Positions 6,552 to 14,739 of a stretch of DNA of 24,020 bases are shown here, in pieces. Position numbers and translations under genes: made by a program. The notes under the pieces were generated by a model. The model saw only the letters and a program-made list of their open reading frames with translations. It was not told the DNA's origin and did no database searches. Within the stretch, counting starts at the first letter, position 1. Each line of letters starts with the position of its first letter. Source of the DNA: Chloroflexota bacterium (GTDB taxonomy: Bacteria; Chloroflexota; Anaerolineae; CG2-30-64-16); contig JAKPQT010000734.1 of NCBI GenBank assembly GCA_029555885.1, positions 1 through 24,020 of the forward strand, read 5' to 3'.

Positions 6552-7208
6552 GTGACGCGTGTGAGTTTCGATCTCCAGTTGAAAGCCCTGCAGGAGCGCC
6601 TCGTCAGCCTCGGCTTGATGGTGGCGCATGCCCAGGAACAGGCGGTGCGCGCGCTGGCAGAACGCGATGGGCAGTTGGCTCAGGAGCTCATTGCCGATGA
6701 TCAGAACATCAACCGGGCACAGCATGAAATCGAAGAGCAGTGCCTCTTGCTGATCGCCAGCCAGCAGCCGGTTGCGCGTGACCTCCGGCTGATCTTCTCC
6801 ATCGCGTCGATTGCCTCGGAACTGGAGCGGATGGCTGACCACGCCAAGGGCATCGCCGTCATTGCGCTGCGGCTGGCCGACCAACCCATGCTCAAGCCGT
6901 TGATTGACGTGCCGCGCATGGCGGAGATCGGCCGCGAGATGCTGCAGGGACAGCTTGACGCGTTCCTGCGCGGCGATGTGGATGCGGCCCGTGCGCTGGC
7001 CGCGCGTGACGCCGAGATCGACCAGCTCAACGACCAGGTTTATCGCGAACTCCTGATGATCATGATGACGGACCCGCGTACCATCACCCGCGCAACCTAT
7101 CTCCTGTGGGTGGCCCACAACCTGGAACGGTTTGCAGACCGGACGACCAACATCGGTGAGCGCGTGGTCTTCATGCGGACGAACGCCATTGTCGAACTGG
7201 ACGAATGA
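6552..7208 (+). CDS. phoU: PhoU-family phosphate signalling protein
   Basis: This encodes a 218-residue all-helical protein with the two PhoU repeats. Repeat 1 carries ELERMADHAKGIA (90-102) and repeat 2 carries NLERFADRTTNIGERV (190-205). These are the family's acidic metal-binding signatures. PhoU restrains phosphate uptake and the PhoR/PhoB response when phosphate is ample. The start is GTG at 6552, seven bases after GGAAGGAG. Length is normal. No pst transporter or phoR/phoB gene lies beside it, so it works with partners encoded elsewhere or has a related role. It has its own extended -10 promoter. Confidence 0.9.
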   Translation: MTRVSFDLQLKALQERLVSLGLMVAHAQEQAVRALAERDGQLAQELIADDQNINRAQHEIEEQCLLLIASQQPVARDLRLIFSIASIASELERMADHAKGIAVIALRLADQPMLKPLIDVPRMAEIGREMLQGQLDAFLRGDVDAARALAARDAEIDQLNDQVYRELLMIMMTDPRTITRATYLLWVAHNLERFADRTTNIGERVVFMRTNAIVELDE

Positions 7209-7303
7209 CCGTTGCGGTATCTGCGGGGCTGCCTCGCATCTGAGGATGCCGGACGCCGCCGTGTTCAAATAGCTTCCCATCCTTGCTTCCTGGACGGAGA
7301 CAC

Positions 7304-8491
7304 ATGGACCTAACCCAACTCAGCCAGATGGTGGCCTGGCTCGATGAAGAGCACCGCCGCGACCGTGAGGAAATTGCCAAGCTGGACCAGCGCCTGCAAA
7401 GCCTGGCGATCGAACGCCAGGAGCAAGCCCGTCGCATCCAGGACCTGGAGAGCCGGCTGGCGAGCACGCAGGCTCAACTCACGCGTTTCACCCAGATCGA
7501 GCAGGCGCTTCAGCAGCTCAGGGGCGAGGTCGTGGTCATGCTGGATAAGCAGACCGAGGCGCGCGTGCAGGCCGAGCGCGAATCTGAGCGGGCGCGCCTG
7601 TCGGACCGCGAAGCCCTCAGCCGCGGGGTGGCGGAAGTGCGCAAGGAACTGACGCGCATTCCTCGCTTGGAGGAAGAACTGGTCACGCGGCAGGCCGAGG
7701 ATCAGCGTCTCGGTGAGATGCTGCTCGCGCTGCGCCAGTCGGTCGCCAATGTCAGCAAGGAGATCGACGACCGCACGCGCAGCCTGCCCTACATGATCGA
7801 GCAGCGCGCCCAGGACAACAAGCGCATCGCCCAGCTTCAGGCCGAGCACGTTGACCTCATGAAGCGTACGGAACTGATCGGTACGCGCATGCCGCCGGTT
7901 GAGGAACGCGTCCAGCGGTTGGAGCGCGAACTCCAGAGGATTCAGCCGATCCCCGAAGCGCTGCGCCAGGAACAGCAGGTGTTCATCGAGGCGCAGAAGC
8001 TCGGTGAGGTTGAACGCACGCGGCAAATGACCGTCTGGGAGCAGGAGTTCGTCGATCAGCGGACGCTCATCGAGAAGCAAGCCGTGCGCCTGCGCGAATT
8101 CGAAGCGCGACACGAGGCAGTGGGCCGAACATTGAAGGCGCTGGAGGAGTTCCAGGCGCAGGTGACACACAGCCAGAAGCAGGTGTCCGAGCTGCAGCGG
8201 TTGGCCGAAGAACGGCAGCGGAAGGAACTGGCCGAGTGGCAGGCCGAAAACGAGCAGCGGTGGAAGAAAGAAACCCTGCGCTGGGACTACACCATCCAGG
8301 AGCAGCAGAAGGTCAATCAGAAGGTGATGGAACGCTTCCCGGTCCTGGAAAAGCAACTGGCCCTGCTGGTGCGCGAGGTGGAGGCCTTGTGGCGTGCGTA
8401 TGAAGGGCAGGGCGGGCTGCAACTGCAGAATGCCCAGCGGCTGCTGGACGCCATCAGCGGGTCGCTGGCTGCACGGCCCAAGACCGACTGA
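7304..8491 (+). CDS. Long coiled-coil protein of unknown function
   Basis: This encodes 395 residues, almost wholly charged and helical, with heptad-like spacing from about residue 10 to 340. It has high Glu, Gln, Arg and Leu and almost no Gly or Pro except around TRMPPVEERV (~residues 195-204) and IQPIPEAL (~215-222), which may be breaks in the coil. No membrane segment, signal peptide or enzymatic motif is seen. The ATG at 7304 follows GGAG closely; an upstream TTG at 7283 is less likely. The family is not recognised. It could be a cytoskeletal or scaffold protein, but neighbours (phoU before, selB after) give no clear clue. Confidence 0.75.
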   Translation: MDLTQLSQMVAWLDEEHRRDREEIAKLDQRLQSLAIERQEQARRIQDLESRLASTQAQLTRFTQIEQALQQLRGEVVVMLDKQTEARVQAERESERARLSDREALSRGVAEVRKELTRIPRLEEELVTRQAEDQRLGEMLLALRQSVANVSKEIDDRTRSLPYMIEQRAQDNKRIAQLQAEHVDLMKRTELIGTRMPPVEERVQRLERELQRIQPIPEALRQEQQVFIEAQKLGEVERTRQMTVWEQEFVDQRTLIEKQAVRLREFEARHEAVGRTLKALEEFQAQVTHSQKQVSELQRLAEERQRKELAEWQAENEQRWKKETLRWDYTIQEQQKVNQKVMERFPVLEKQLALLVREVEALWRAYEGQGGLQLQNAQRLLDAISGSLAARPKTD

Positions 8492-8511
8492 CGCCCCAGG
8501 CTTGTGATTCG

Positions 8512-8556
8512 CAGGCGACGAAGGCAGGCGCGCCCGCCTCTTCGTCGCCTGTGTTT
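8512..8556 (+). terminator. Hairpin, possible weak intrinsic terminator
   Basis: CAGGCGACGAAG (8512-8523) pairs perfectly with CTTCGTCGCCTG (8540-8551), and AGGCG/CGCCT extend it inside. Only TGTTT follows, so termination is likely partial. It lies between the coiled-coil stop (8491) and the selB ribosome binding site (GGAGG at 8559-8563). Confidence 0.55.
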
Positions 8557-8568
8557 GTGGAGGCTCCT

Positions 8569-10572
8569 ATGCGTGTCATCGGCACCGCCGGGCATGTAGA
8601 CCACGGCAAATCCACGCTCGTTCGCGCGCTGACCGGCATCGATCCGGACCGGCTGCGCGAGGAAAAAGAGCGCGAGATGACGATCGACCTGGGCTTTGCC
8701 TGGCTCACCCTGCCGCCCGCCCGCAGCGAGGCCGCTGGGTCTGCGGGGGCTGGGGCCCTGGGGGGTGAAACGGTCGGCGCCGAAACGGTCGGTGCCGAAA
8801 CGGTCGGCGCCGAAACGGTCGGCGTCATCGACGTGCCGGGCCACATCGACTTCATCAAGAACATGCTGGCGGGCATCGGCGGGATCGACGCGGCGCTGTT
8901 CGTCGTTGCCGCGGATGAAGGCGTCATGCCCCAGACGCGCGAGCACCTCGCGATCTTGGACCTGTTGCAGATCCCCGCAGGCGTGGTCGCGCTGACCAAG
9001 ACAGACACCATCACCGAGGAGGGTTGGCTGGAGTTGGTCGAGGCGGACCTGCGCGCGGCGCTCCACGGCACCGCCCTGGCAGACGCAGCAATTGTGCCTG
9101 TGTCTGCGCGCGCCGGCACGGGGCTGGCAGAGCTCAAGCAGGCCCTGGCGGATGCCCTGGCAGCCGTGCCCCCGCGCCGCGACAAGGGCCAGCCCCGGCT
9201 GCCGATTGACCGGGTGTTCACCGTGGCCGGTTTCGGGACGGTCGTGACCGGCACGCTCAGCGATGGGCACTTTCGCGTGGGCGATGAGGTTGCCATCCTC
9301 CCCGGCGGGCTGTCCGCCCGCATTCGCGGGCTGCAAACGCACAAGAAGGCCGTCGAGCTGGCGCTGCCGGGCAGCCGCCTGGCCATGAACCTGACCGGCG
9401 TGCATCCTGACGACTTGCAGCGCGGCATGGTGGTCGCTAAACCGGGGACGGTACAGCCGACGACGATGGTCGATGTGCGGCTGCGGATGGTGCGCGGGGA
9501 TGCGTCTCTGCCGCCCCTGCGTCACAGCCAGCCTGTAGATTTCTTCAGCGGCGCGGCGGAAGTTCCCGGCCGTGCGCGTTTGCTGAGCGCGGAACAGCTC
9601 AACGCGGGGCAGACCGGCTGGGTGCAGGTGGTGCTGGCTGCGCCGGTGGTCGTCGCGGCGGGCGACCGGTTCATCATCCGGCAGGCGTCGCCCAGCCTGA
9701 CGCTCGGCGGCGGGACGGTCGTCAATCCGCATCCGCGGCGGCGCTGGCGGCGGCTCCAGCCGGACGTGCTGGCGCAGCTTGAAACGCTTGCGCGCGGCAC
9801 GCCGGAAGACCTTGTGCTGCACGGCCTGGCGCGGCAGGAGCCGGCCCCATTCAAGACGCTCGTCGAAGCGTCGGGGCTGGACGCGGCGGCTGCTGAGCCG
9901 GTGCTGGCGAGTATGGTCGCCGGCGGCCAACTCATTCCGCTGGGCGCGGTGCAGCCGCCGTTCAGCAAGAGCCTGACCCCGGTCATCTCGCTCGGGGGCT
10001 GGGGCCTCCTGGCCGCACGGATGGCCGACATGCTGGCCGATTTCCATGCCCAGTACCCGCTGCGCCCCGGCATGGCGCGGGAGGAACTCAAGAGCCGCCT
10101 CCAGGGTCGCGACCGGTGGTCGGGCAAGCTGTACAACGAGCTGCTGGCGCGCGCGGTCAGCGAGGGTGTGCTGGTCGAGCGCGGGGACTACCTGGCGCGG
10201 CCCGGCCACGAGATCGTCTTCACTCCGGCACAGCGGCCCCGGGTGGACGCGCTGCTGGCCGCGTTCCGGCGCCAGCCGTACACCCCGCCCTCGATGGCCG
10301 AGAGCGTTGCCATGACGGATGCGGAGATCATCAGCGCGTTGATGTACCAGGATGTGCTCGTGCGGTTGAGCGAGGACGTGCTGCTCCTTCGCGAAACCTA
10401 CGACGAGATGGTGGCAGGCATCATCGGCCACATCAAGGAGCATGGCAGCATGACCGTCGCGCAGGTGCGCGACCGCTACAACACGAGCCGCAAGTATGCC
10501 CTGGCGTTGATGGAGCGGCTGGACGAGCAGAAGGTCACCCGTCGCGTGGGCGACGAGCGCGTGTTGCGGTAA
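8569..10572 (+). CDS. selB: Selenocysteine-specific elongation factor SelB
   Basis: SelB is a GTPase that brings Sec-tRNA(Sec) to the ribosome at UGA codons marked by a SECIS element. The 667-residue protein has G1 GHVDHGKST (8-16), switch MTIDLGFAWL (37-46), G3 DVPGH (88-92), G4 TKTD and G5 SAR. It then has EF-Tu-like beta-barrel domains (about 185-355) and C-terminal winged helices typical of SelB, ending in a segment with YNTSRKYALALMERLD. ATG 8569 follows GGAGG; a GTG at 8551 lies in the preceding hairpin and is less likely. Residues ~52-85 form an insertion that includes a tandem repeat between switch I and G3. No selA, selD or selC is seen in the window. Confidence 0.93.
   Translation: MRVIGTAGHVDHGKSTLVRALTGIDPDRLREEKEREMTIDLGFAWLTLPPARSEAAGSAGAGALGGETVGAETVGAETVGAETVGVIDVPGHIDFIKNMLAGIGGIDAALFVVAADEGVMPQTREHLAILDLLQIPAGVVALTKTDTITEEGWLELVEADLRAALHGTALADAAIVPVSARAGTGLAELKQALADALAAVPPRRDKGQPRLPIDRVFTVAGFGTVVTGTLSDGHFRVGDEVAILPGGLSARIRGLQTHKKAVELALPGSRLAMNLTGVHPDDLQRGMVVAKPGTVQPTTMVDVRLRMVRGDASLPPLRHSQPVDFFSGAAEVPGRARLLSAEQLNAGQTGWVQVVLAAPVVVAAGDRFIIRQASPSLTLGGGTVVNPHPRRRWRRLQPDVLAQLETLARGTPEDLVLHGLARQEPAPFKTLVEASGLDAAAAEPVLASMVAGGQLIPLGAVQPPFSKSLTPVISLGGWGLLAARMADMLADFHAQYPLRPGMAREELKSRLQGRDRWSGKLYNELLARAVSEGVLVERGDYLARPGHEIVFTPAQRPRVDALLAAFRRQPYTPPSMAESVAMTDAEIISALMYQDVLVRLSEDVLLLRETYDEMVAGIIGHIKEHGSMTVAQVRDRYNTSRKYALALMERLDEQKVTRRVGDERVLR
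8767..8826 (+). repeat. In-frame 15-bp tandem repeat (4 copies) inside selB
   Basis: The unit GAAACGGTCGGCGCC is repeated four times; only the second copy (one GGT for GGC) and the last base triplet (GTC) differ. It encodes ETVGA repeated at SelB residues 67-86. The near-identity at the DNA level points to recent slippage or duplication. The last copy, GETVG-like before VIDVPGH, corresponds to the beta strand normally found there, so the other copies are extra. Confidence 0.9.
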
Positions 10573-10604
10573 CGCGGTTTATTGCCGTCAGGAGACAAGT
10601 TGGC

Positions 10605-11336
10605 ATGAAGGGATATCAGCCGGTTATGAGCTTCGGCGCGGAAGTCGCCGCGGAAATGCGGGATTTTCAGCGTGGCGATGAGCGCGCCGCCGTCGCGTGC
10701 CTGGAACGGCTGGCAGGCGATGGTCCGGCATTGGAGCTGGCCATCGGCACCGGACGGATTGCGCTGCCTCTGGCCGCGCGGGGCGTGCGCGTCGATGGCA
10801 TCGATATTTCCCCCGCCGTACTCGCTCAACTCAAGGCCCAACCAGGCGGCTCTGAGCTCTCGGTCACAGTCGGTGACTTCGCGGATGTACCCGTGCCGGG
10901 CAGCTATCGCCTGATCTATGTCGTGTGGAACTCGTTCTTCAATCTGCTCACCCAGGATGAACAGGTGCGCTGCTTCGAGAACGTCGCCGCTCATCTCACC
11001 GCCGGGGGGTGCTTTGTCATTGAGGCGTACGTGCCGGCGTTCCTCTACCGGCTGCAGAACGAGCAGTATGTGGAGGCCGAAGCGATCGAGGTCGATGAGG
11101 TGCGGCTCGATGTCTTGCGCCATGACGCGGCGACGCAAATCATCGAGGAGAGCCATGTGTCGCTTTCCGCGGCCGGTGTGCGGCTGAACCCCGTGGTCCA
11201 GCGGTATGCCTGGCCCAGCGAACTCGACCTGATGGCGCGGCTGGCCGGGCTGCGCCTGCAGAACCGCTGGGGCGGCTGGGACGGCGAACCCTTTACCGCA
11301 ACCAGCAGCATGCACGTCTCCGTGTACGGCCGCTGA
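10605..11336 (+). CDS. Class I SAM-dependent methyltransferase
   Basis: This encodes 243 residues with a Rossmann methyltransferase fold. The SAM-binding motif I is LELAIGTGR (43-51), followed by the acidic residue at the end of strand 2 in VDGIDIS (64-70) and a motif II/III region around GDFADVP and YVVWNSFFNLL. The later part has a beta-rich segment (EVDEVRLDVLRHD to VQRYAWPSELDLM). The substrate cannot be predicted; the fold matches small-molecule methyltransferases of the Methyltransf_25 type. I chose ATG 10605, about ten bases after AGGAG. It starts 32 bases after selB and is probably co-transcribed. It ends 48 bases from a convergent amidohydrolase. Confidence 0.8.
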   Translation: MKGYQPVMSFGAEVAAEMRDFQRGDERAAVACLERLAGDGPALELAIGTGRIALPLAARGVRVDGIDISPAVLAQLKAQPGGSELSVTVGDFADVPVPGSYRLIYVVWNSFFNLLTQDEQVRCFENVAAHLTAGGCFVIEAYVPAFLYRLQNEQYVEAEAIEVDEVRLDVLRHDAATQIIEESHVSLSAAGVRLNPVVQRYAWPSELDLMARLAGLRLQNRWGGWDGEPFTATSSMHVSVYGR

Positions 11337-11372
11337 TGTAGGAACGTCCAGCACCAGCTCGGCTTTCCGCCC

Positions 11373-11396
11373 AGCTTCCAGCTTCTAGCTTCCAGC
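11373..11396. repeat. 7-bp tandem repeat at convergent gene ends
   Basis: AGCTTC(C/T) occurs three times in a row plus AGC, at 11373-11396. It overlaps the last codons and the TAG stop of the amidohydrolase (stop at 11387-11385). The repeat supplies the final GS and the stop, so the C-terminus may have been reshaped by it. No terminator-like T tract is visible between the two convergent genes. Confidence 0.65.
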
Positions 11397-13031
11397 CCGC
11401 CAGACGACCCTGCCGTCCAGCACGGTCATGTCCACCGGCGTGTCGCGGATGGCCATCGGGGCCGCCTCGAAAATGTTGGCCCCCAGCACCACCAGGTCCG
11501 CGGCCTTCCCCGGCGTGATGCTGCCCCGGTACCGTTCCTCACCCGCGGCATACGCGGGCCAATAGGTGTACGCATCCACTGCCTCCGCGACCGTGATGCG
11601 CTCCTGCGGCTGCCAGCCGGCCGGGCCAGGCGTGCCGTCCGCGCGGCGGCGCGTCACGGCCGCGTGGATGCCCGTGAGCGGCGCGTGCGGCTCGATGGGC
11701 CCGTCCGAGCCGAACACGAGGTGCGCGCCGGAGTCGAGCAAGCTGCGGAAGGCATAGGCGCCGGGCGCGCGCTCCGGTCCCCAGAAGCGATCCACGATCA
11801 GCATATCCGACGTCGCGTGGATGGGCTGGACCGACGCGAGGACATCCAGCGCAGCCAGCCGCGGCAGGTCGGCCGGATGGATGACCTGCACGTGCTCGAT
11901 GCGGTGACGCAGATGCGGCGCGCTGCCGTGCAGCGCCTCCTGCCGCCGCACCTCCGCCAGCACGTTCAGCACGTCGCGGTTGGCGCGGTCGCCGATCGCG
12001 TGAATGGTGAGGCTCAGCCCCGCGGCAGACGCCGTGAGCGCCAGCTCCAGCATTTCCTCCGGGTCGGTGGTCGGCACGCCCCAGTTATCCGGCTCGCCGG
12101 TGAACGGCTGCAACATGCTGGCCGTGCGGTTGCCGAGCGCACCATCCGCGAACATCTTGACGCCGCCCACGCGCAGCCACGCGTCCCCCAGCCCGCTGCG
12201 CAGGCCGAGCGCTGCGGCATGGGCGAGGTTGCAGACGGGGATGTGCTGCACGACGCGCAGGCCGAGCCGCCCCTCGCTGCGGAGCGCCTGGTACGTGCGG
12301 AACGAGAGGCCGTCCTCGGAGTCGTTCGCGTTGTGCAGCGCGACGATGCCGGTCTGCCACATGCCCGGCGTCGCCGCCAGGACGGCCGCGGTCGTGTCCG
12401 TCACTGCGGGCTTCGGGTATACCCGCGCCACGAGGTCCACCGCGTTTTCGTGCAGCACGCCCGTCGGCTCGCCGTCTGCATCTCGCTCGATGACGCCGCC
12501 CGGCACATCCGGCGTCGCCGCCGTGATGCCTGCCCGGCGCAGCGCTGCGCTGTTGACCCACACCGCATGCATCGCCTTGCTGTCCAGCGCAACGGGGATG
12601 TCGGGCGCGGCCTCGTCGAGGATTTGCCGGTGCGGGAGGCTGCCGCCGGGCCAGATATTCGTGTTCCAGCCGCCGCCGCGGACCCAACCGCCGCTCGCAG
12701 CGTCACGGCGCTGCGCCAGCGCATCGCTCACCATGCCCGCAACCTCGTGGGCCGAGACGGCAGTGGTCGCGTCCACCTGCACCGCGCGGAGGGCCAGCTC
12801 GATGAAGTGGACGTGGCTCTCGGTGAAGCCGGGCAGCAGCAGGCGGCCCGCGAGGTCAACCACCTCGGTCTGCGGCCCGCGCAGGTCGGCCAGCTCAACC
12901 GCAGTGCCGACGGCCAGGACGCGCCCCTCGCGCACGGCGACGGCCTCGGCCCAGCGCGGGCCGGTAGGGTCGGCGGTGTAGACGGGGCCGCCGGTAAAGA
13001 GCAGGTCAGCGTAGAGCGCGTGGGTGGGCAT
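11385..13031 (-). CDS. YtcJ-like metal-dependent amidohydrolase
   Basis: This encodes a 548-residue enzyme of the amidohydrolase_3 (YtcJ) group. The metal-binding HxH is in GFTESHVHF (68-76). Later come GGVKMFADGALG, HAIGDRANRDVL, HRIEHVQVIHP and FGSDGPIEPHAP, which carry the further His and Asp ligands. The C-terminal part GSITPGKAADLVVLG is the small beta-sandwich return typical of the superfamily. The natural substrate is unknown for most members; some act on N-formyl or amide bonds. The start may be ATG 13031, overlapping the parB stop by one base (TGATG), or GTG 13034. It is the last gene of the pfkB-parA-parB unit. Confidence 0.85.
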   Translation of the reverse strand: MPTHALYADLLFTGGPVYTADPTGPRWAEAVAVREGRVLAVGTAVELADLRGPQTEVVDLAGRLLLPGFTESHVHFIELALRAVQVDATTAVSAHEVAGMVSDALAQRRDAASGGWVRGGGWNTNIWPGGSLPHRQILDEAAPDIPVALDSKAMHAVWVNSAALRRAGITAATPDVPGGVIERDADGEPTGVLHENAVDLVARVYPKPAVTDTTAAVLAATPGMWQTGIVALHNANDSEDGLSFRTYQALRSEGRLGLRVVQHIPVCNLAHAAALGLRSGLGDAWLRVGGVKMFADGALGNRTASMLQPFTGEPDNWGVPTTDPEEMLELALTASAAGLSLTIHAIGDRANRDVLNVLAEVRRQEALHGSAPHLRHRIEHVQVIHPADLPRLAALDVLASVQPIHATSDMLIVDRFWGPERAPGAYAFRSLLDSGAHLVFGSDGPIEPHAPLTGIHAAVTRRRADGTPGPAGWQPQERITVAEAVDAYTYWPAYAAGEERYRGSITPGKAADLVVLGANIFEAAPMAIRDTPVDMTVLDGRVVWRAGS

Positions 13032-13936
13032 CACTCGTTCCCGACAATCCGTTCGTAGATGGTCTGGAGTTCTTCGTCCGAATAGAAGGAGATGACCAGG
13101 CGGCCGCCGCGGCGGCCGCGCGTGAGCGCGACTTTCGTGCCGAGCGCACCGCGGAAGGCGTCTTCGAGCTGGCGGGTCAGGGGATCGGGCGGCGTGGCTT
13201 CTGCGTCACTCTCCTCGACCTCGCGCTGCTGTGCCGCGAGCAGCCGCCGGACGAGTTCCTCGGTCTGGCGGACGTTCAGCCCGCGCTGCGTCACCTGTTC
13301 CGCAGCCCGTTCGATGAGCGCGTCATCGTCCAGCCCCAGCAGCGCGCGCGCGTGACCTTCGGTGAGCTCGCCCTCCGAAAGCAGCGCCTTGACCGCATCG
13401 GGCAGCCGCAGCAGGCGCAACGCGTTCGTGACCGTGACCCGATTGCGGCCCACGCGGTCCGCCACCTCTTGCTGGCTCAACTTGAAATCCTCGATGAGCG
13501 CCTGGTAGGCTTCTGCCTCCTCCAGCGCGTTGAGGTCCGCGCGCTGGATGTTCTCCACGAGCGCAATTTCGAGCAACTGCTGGGGGGTGGCCTCTTTGAC
13601 GAGCACAGGCACGGTCGGCAGCCCGGCAAGCTGCGCGGCGCGCCAGCGGCGCTCGCCCGCAATGAGCTGATACGGCGCGCGGTCAGTGGGCCGGCCGCGG
13701 GTGACGATGAGCGGCTGGAGCAGCCCGTGTTCGCGGATGGACGCGGCCAGCTCGCTCAGCGATTCGAGAGCAATCTTGCCGCGCGGCTGGCGCGGATTGG
13801 GGAGAATGTCGCCTACCGGAACCTGGAGGATGCCGGGGACCGGTTGGGTCCCTTCCTCCGGCGGCTCACCGGCCCGGCCCGCCTGCGGAATCAGTGCGCC
13901 CAGGCCCCGACCCAGTCCACGTGTCGGTTGTGGCAT
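13031..13936 (-). CDS. parB: Chromosome partitioning protein ParB
   Basis: ParB binds parS near the origin, loads as a CTP-dependent clamp and spreads, and stimulates ParA. The 301-residue protein has the N-terminal ParA-contact segment with [11 protein letters not shown] (7-17), LPNPRQPR (45-52), the CTP-binding box GERRWRA (94-100), [14 protein letters not shown] (128-141) and an HTH around [23 protein letters not shown] (~154-176). The C-terminal dimer domain is present. ATG 13936 follows a strong GGAGGAGG. It lies 14 bases after parA. No exact parS (TGTTTCACGTGAAACA) was seen in the window by eye. Confidence 0.95.
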   Translation of the reverse strand: MPQPTRGLGRGLGALIPQAGRAGEPPEEGTQPVPGILQVPVGDILPNPRQPRGKIALESLSELAASIREHGLLQPLIVTRGRPTDRAPYQLIAGERRWRAAQLAGLPTVPVLVKEATPQQLLEIALVENIQRADLNALEEAEAYQALIEDFKLSQQEVADRVGRNRVTVTNALRLLRLPDAVKALLSEGELTEGHARALLGLDDDALIERAAEQVTQRGLNVRQTEELVRRLLAAQQREVEESDAEATPPDPLTRQLEDAFRGALGTKVALTRGRRGGRLVISFYSDEELQTIYERIVGNE

Positions 13937-13950
13937 GTCAACCTCCTCCC

Positions 13951-14739
13951 TCACACCGCGGTTCTGCTGATAGCTGCTTCCCGTTCCAGCAACTCCTGCG
14001 CCAGCGCCTGGTAGGCCAGCCCACCGGCGGATTGGGGCGCGTAGTGCAGGATCGTACGCCCATAGCTGGGGGCTTCGCTCAGGCGGATGCTGCGCGGAAT
14101 CACGGTGCGGAACGTCTGCTCGCTGAAATGGGTGCGCACTTCGTTGGCAACCTGTTCGGCCAGGTTGGTGCGCGAGTCGAACATGGTCAAGACCAGGCCG
14201 CTGATGTATAGCTGCGGGTTGAGATTCTCGCGCACGAGCTGGATGGTCTGCCAGAGCCGGCCCAGGCCCTCCAGCGCCAGGTACTCGCATTGGATGGGCA
14301 CGATGACGCCGTCGGTCGCGCAGGTCAGCGCATTCAGGGTCAGCAGGCCGAGGCTGGGCGGGCAGTCCACCAGGATGTGGTCATACTGCTCGCTGACGCC
14401 ATCGAGCGCGCGCCGCATCAAGTGCTCGCGGGCCAGCATGGAGACCATCTCCACCTCCGCGCCGGCCAGGGCCGGTGCGCTGGGCGCAAGGTCCAGCCCC
14501 GGCAAATCCGTAGGCATGATGATGTCGGCCAGCGGGATGCGGCGCACGAGGACATCGTAGATGGAGGCGGGCAGGGTCGTCGCATCCACCCCCAGGCTGC
14601 TGGTGGCATTGGCCTGCGGGTCGGCGTCGATGAGCAGCACGCGCCGGCCCGCATCGGCCAGATACGCGGCCAGGTTGACCGCGGTCGTGGTTTTGCCGAC
14701 GCCGCCCTTCTGGTTGGCAAATGCATAAATGCGCGTCAT
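13951..14739 (-). CDS. parA: Chromosome partitioning ATPase ParA (Soj)
   Basis: This encodes a 262-residue ParA/MinD-type ATPase that binds DNA non-specifically in its ATP dimer form and moves ParB-parS complexes. It has a deviant Walker A, KGGVGKTT (11-18), the Walker A' region LIDADPQANATSSLG (36-50) and Walker B-like VDCPPSLG (124-131). It lacks an N-terminal HTH, so it is the short chromosomal type. Its ATG overlaps the stop of the sugar kinase gene by four bases (ATGA), so the two are translationally coupled. ParB follows. Confidence 0.95.
   Translation of the reverse strand: MTRIYAFANQKGGVGKTTTAVNLAAYLADAGRRVLLIDADPQANATSSLGVDATTLPASIYDVLVRRIPLADIIMPTDLPGLDLAPSAPALAGAEVEMVSMLAREHLMRRALDGVSEQYDHILVDCPPSLGLLTLNALTCATDGVIVPIQCEYLALEGLGRLWQTIQLVRENLNPQLYISGLVLTMFDSRTNLAEQVANEVRTHFSEQTFRTVIPRSIRLSEAPSYGRTILHYAPQSAGGLAYQALAQELLEREAAISRTAV

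Noticed and set aside
7209..7303. Possible terminator between phoU and the coiled-coil gene
   Set aside because: Only a short GCATC/GATGC stem is present, with no T tract.
8317..10443. 708-residue open frame antisense to selB
   Set aside because: It is His/Arg/Gln-rich with no domain and mirrors selB codons; such long antisense frames are usual in GC-rich DNA.
11664..13058. 464-residue frame opposite the amidohydrolase
   Set aside because: There is no recognisable motif, and the amidohydrolase on the other strand has clear catalytic motifs.
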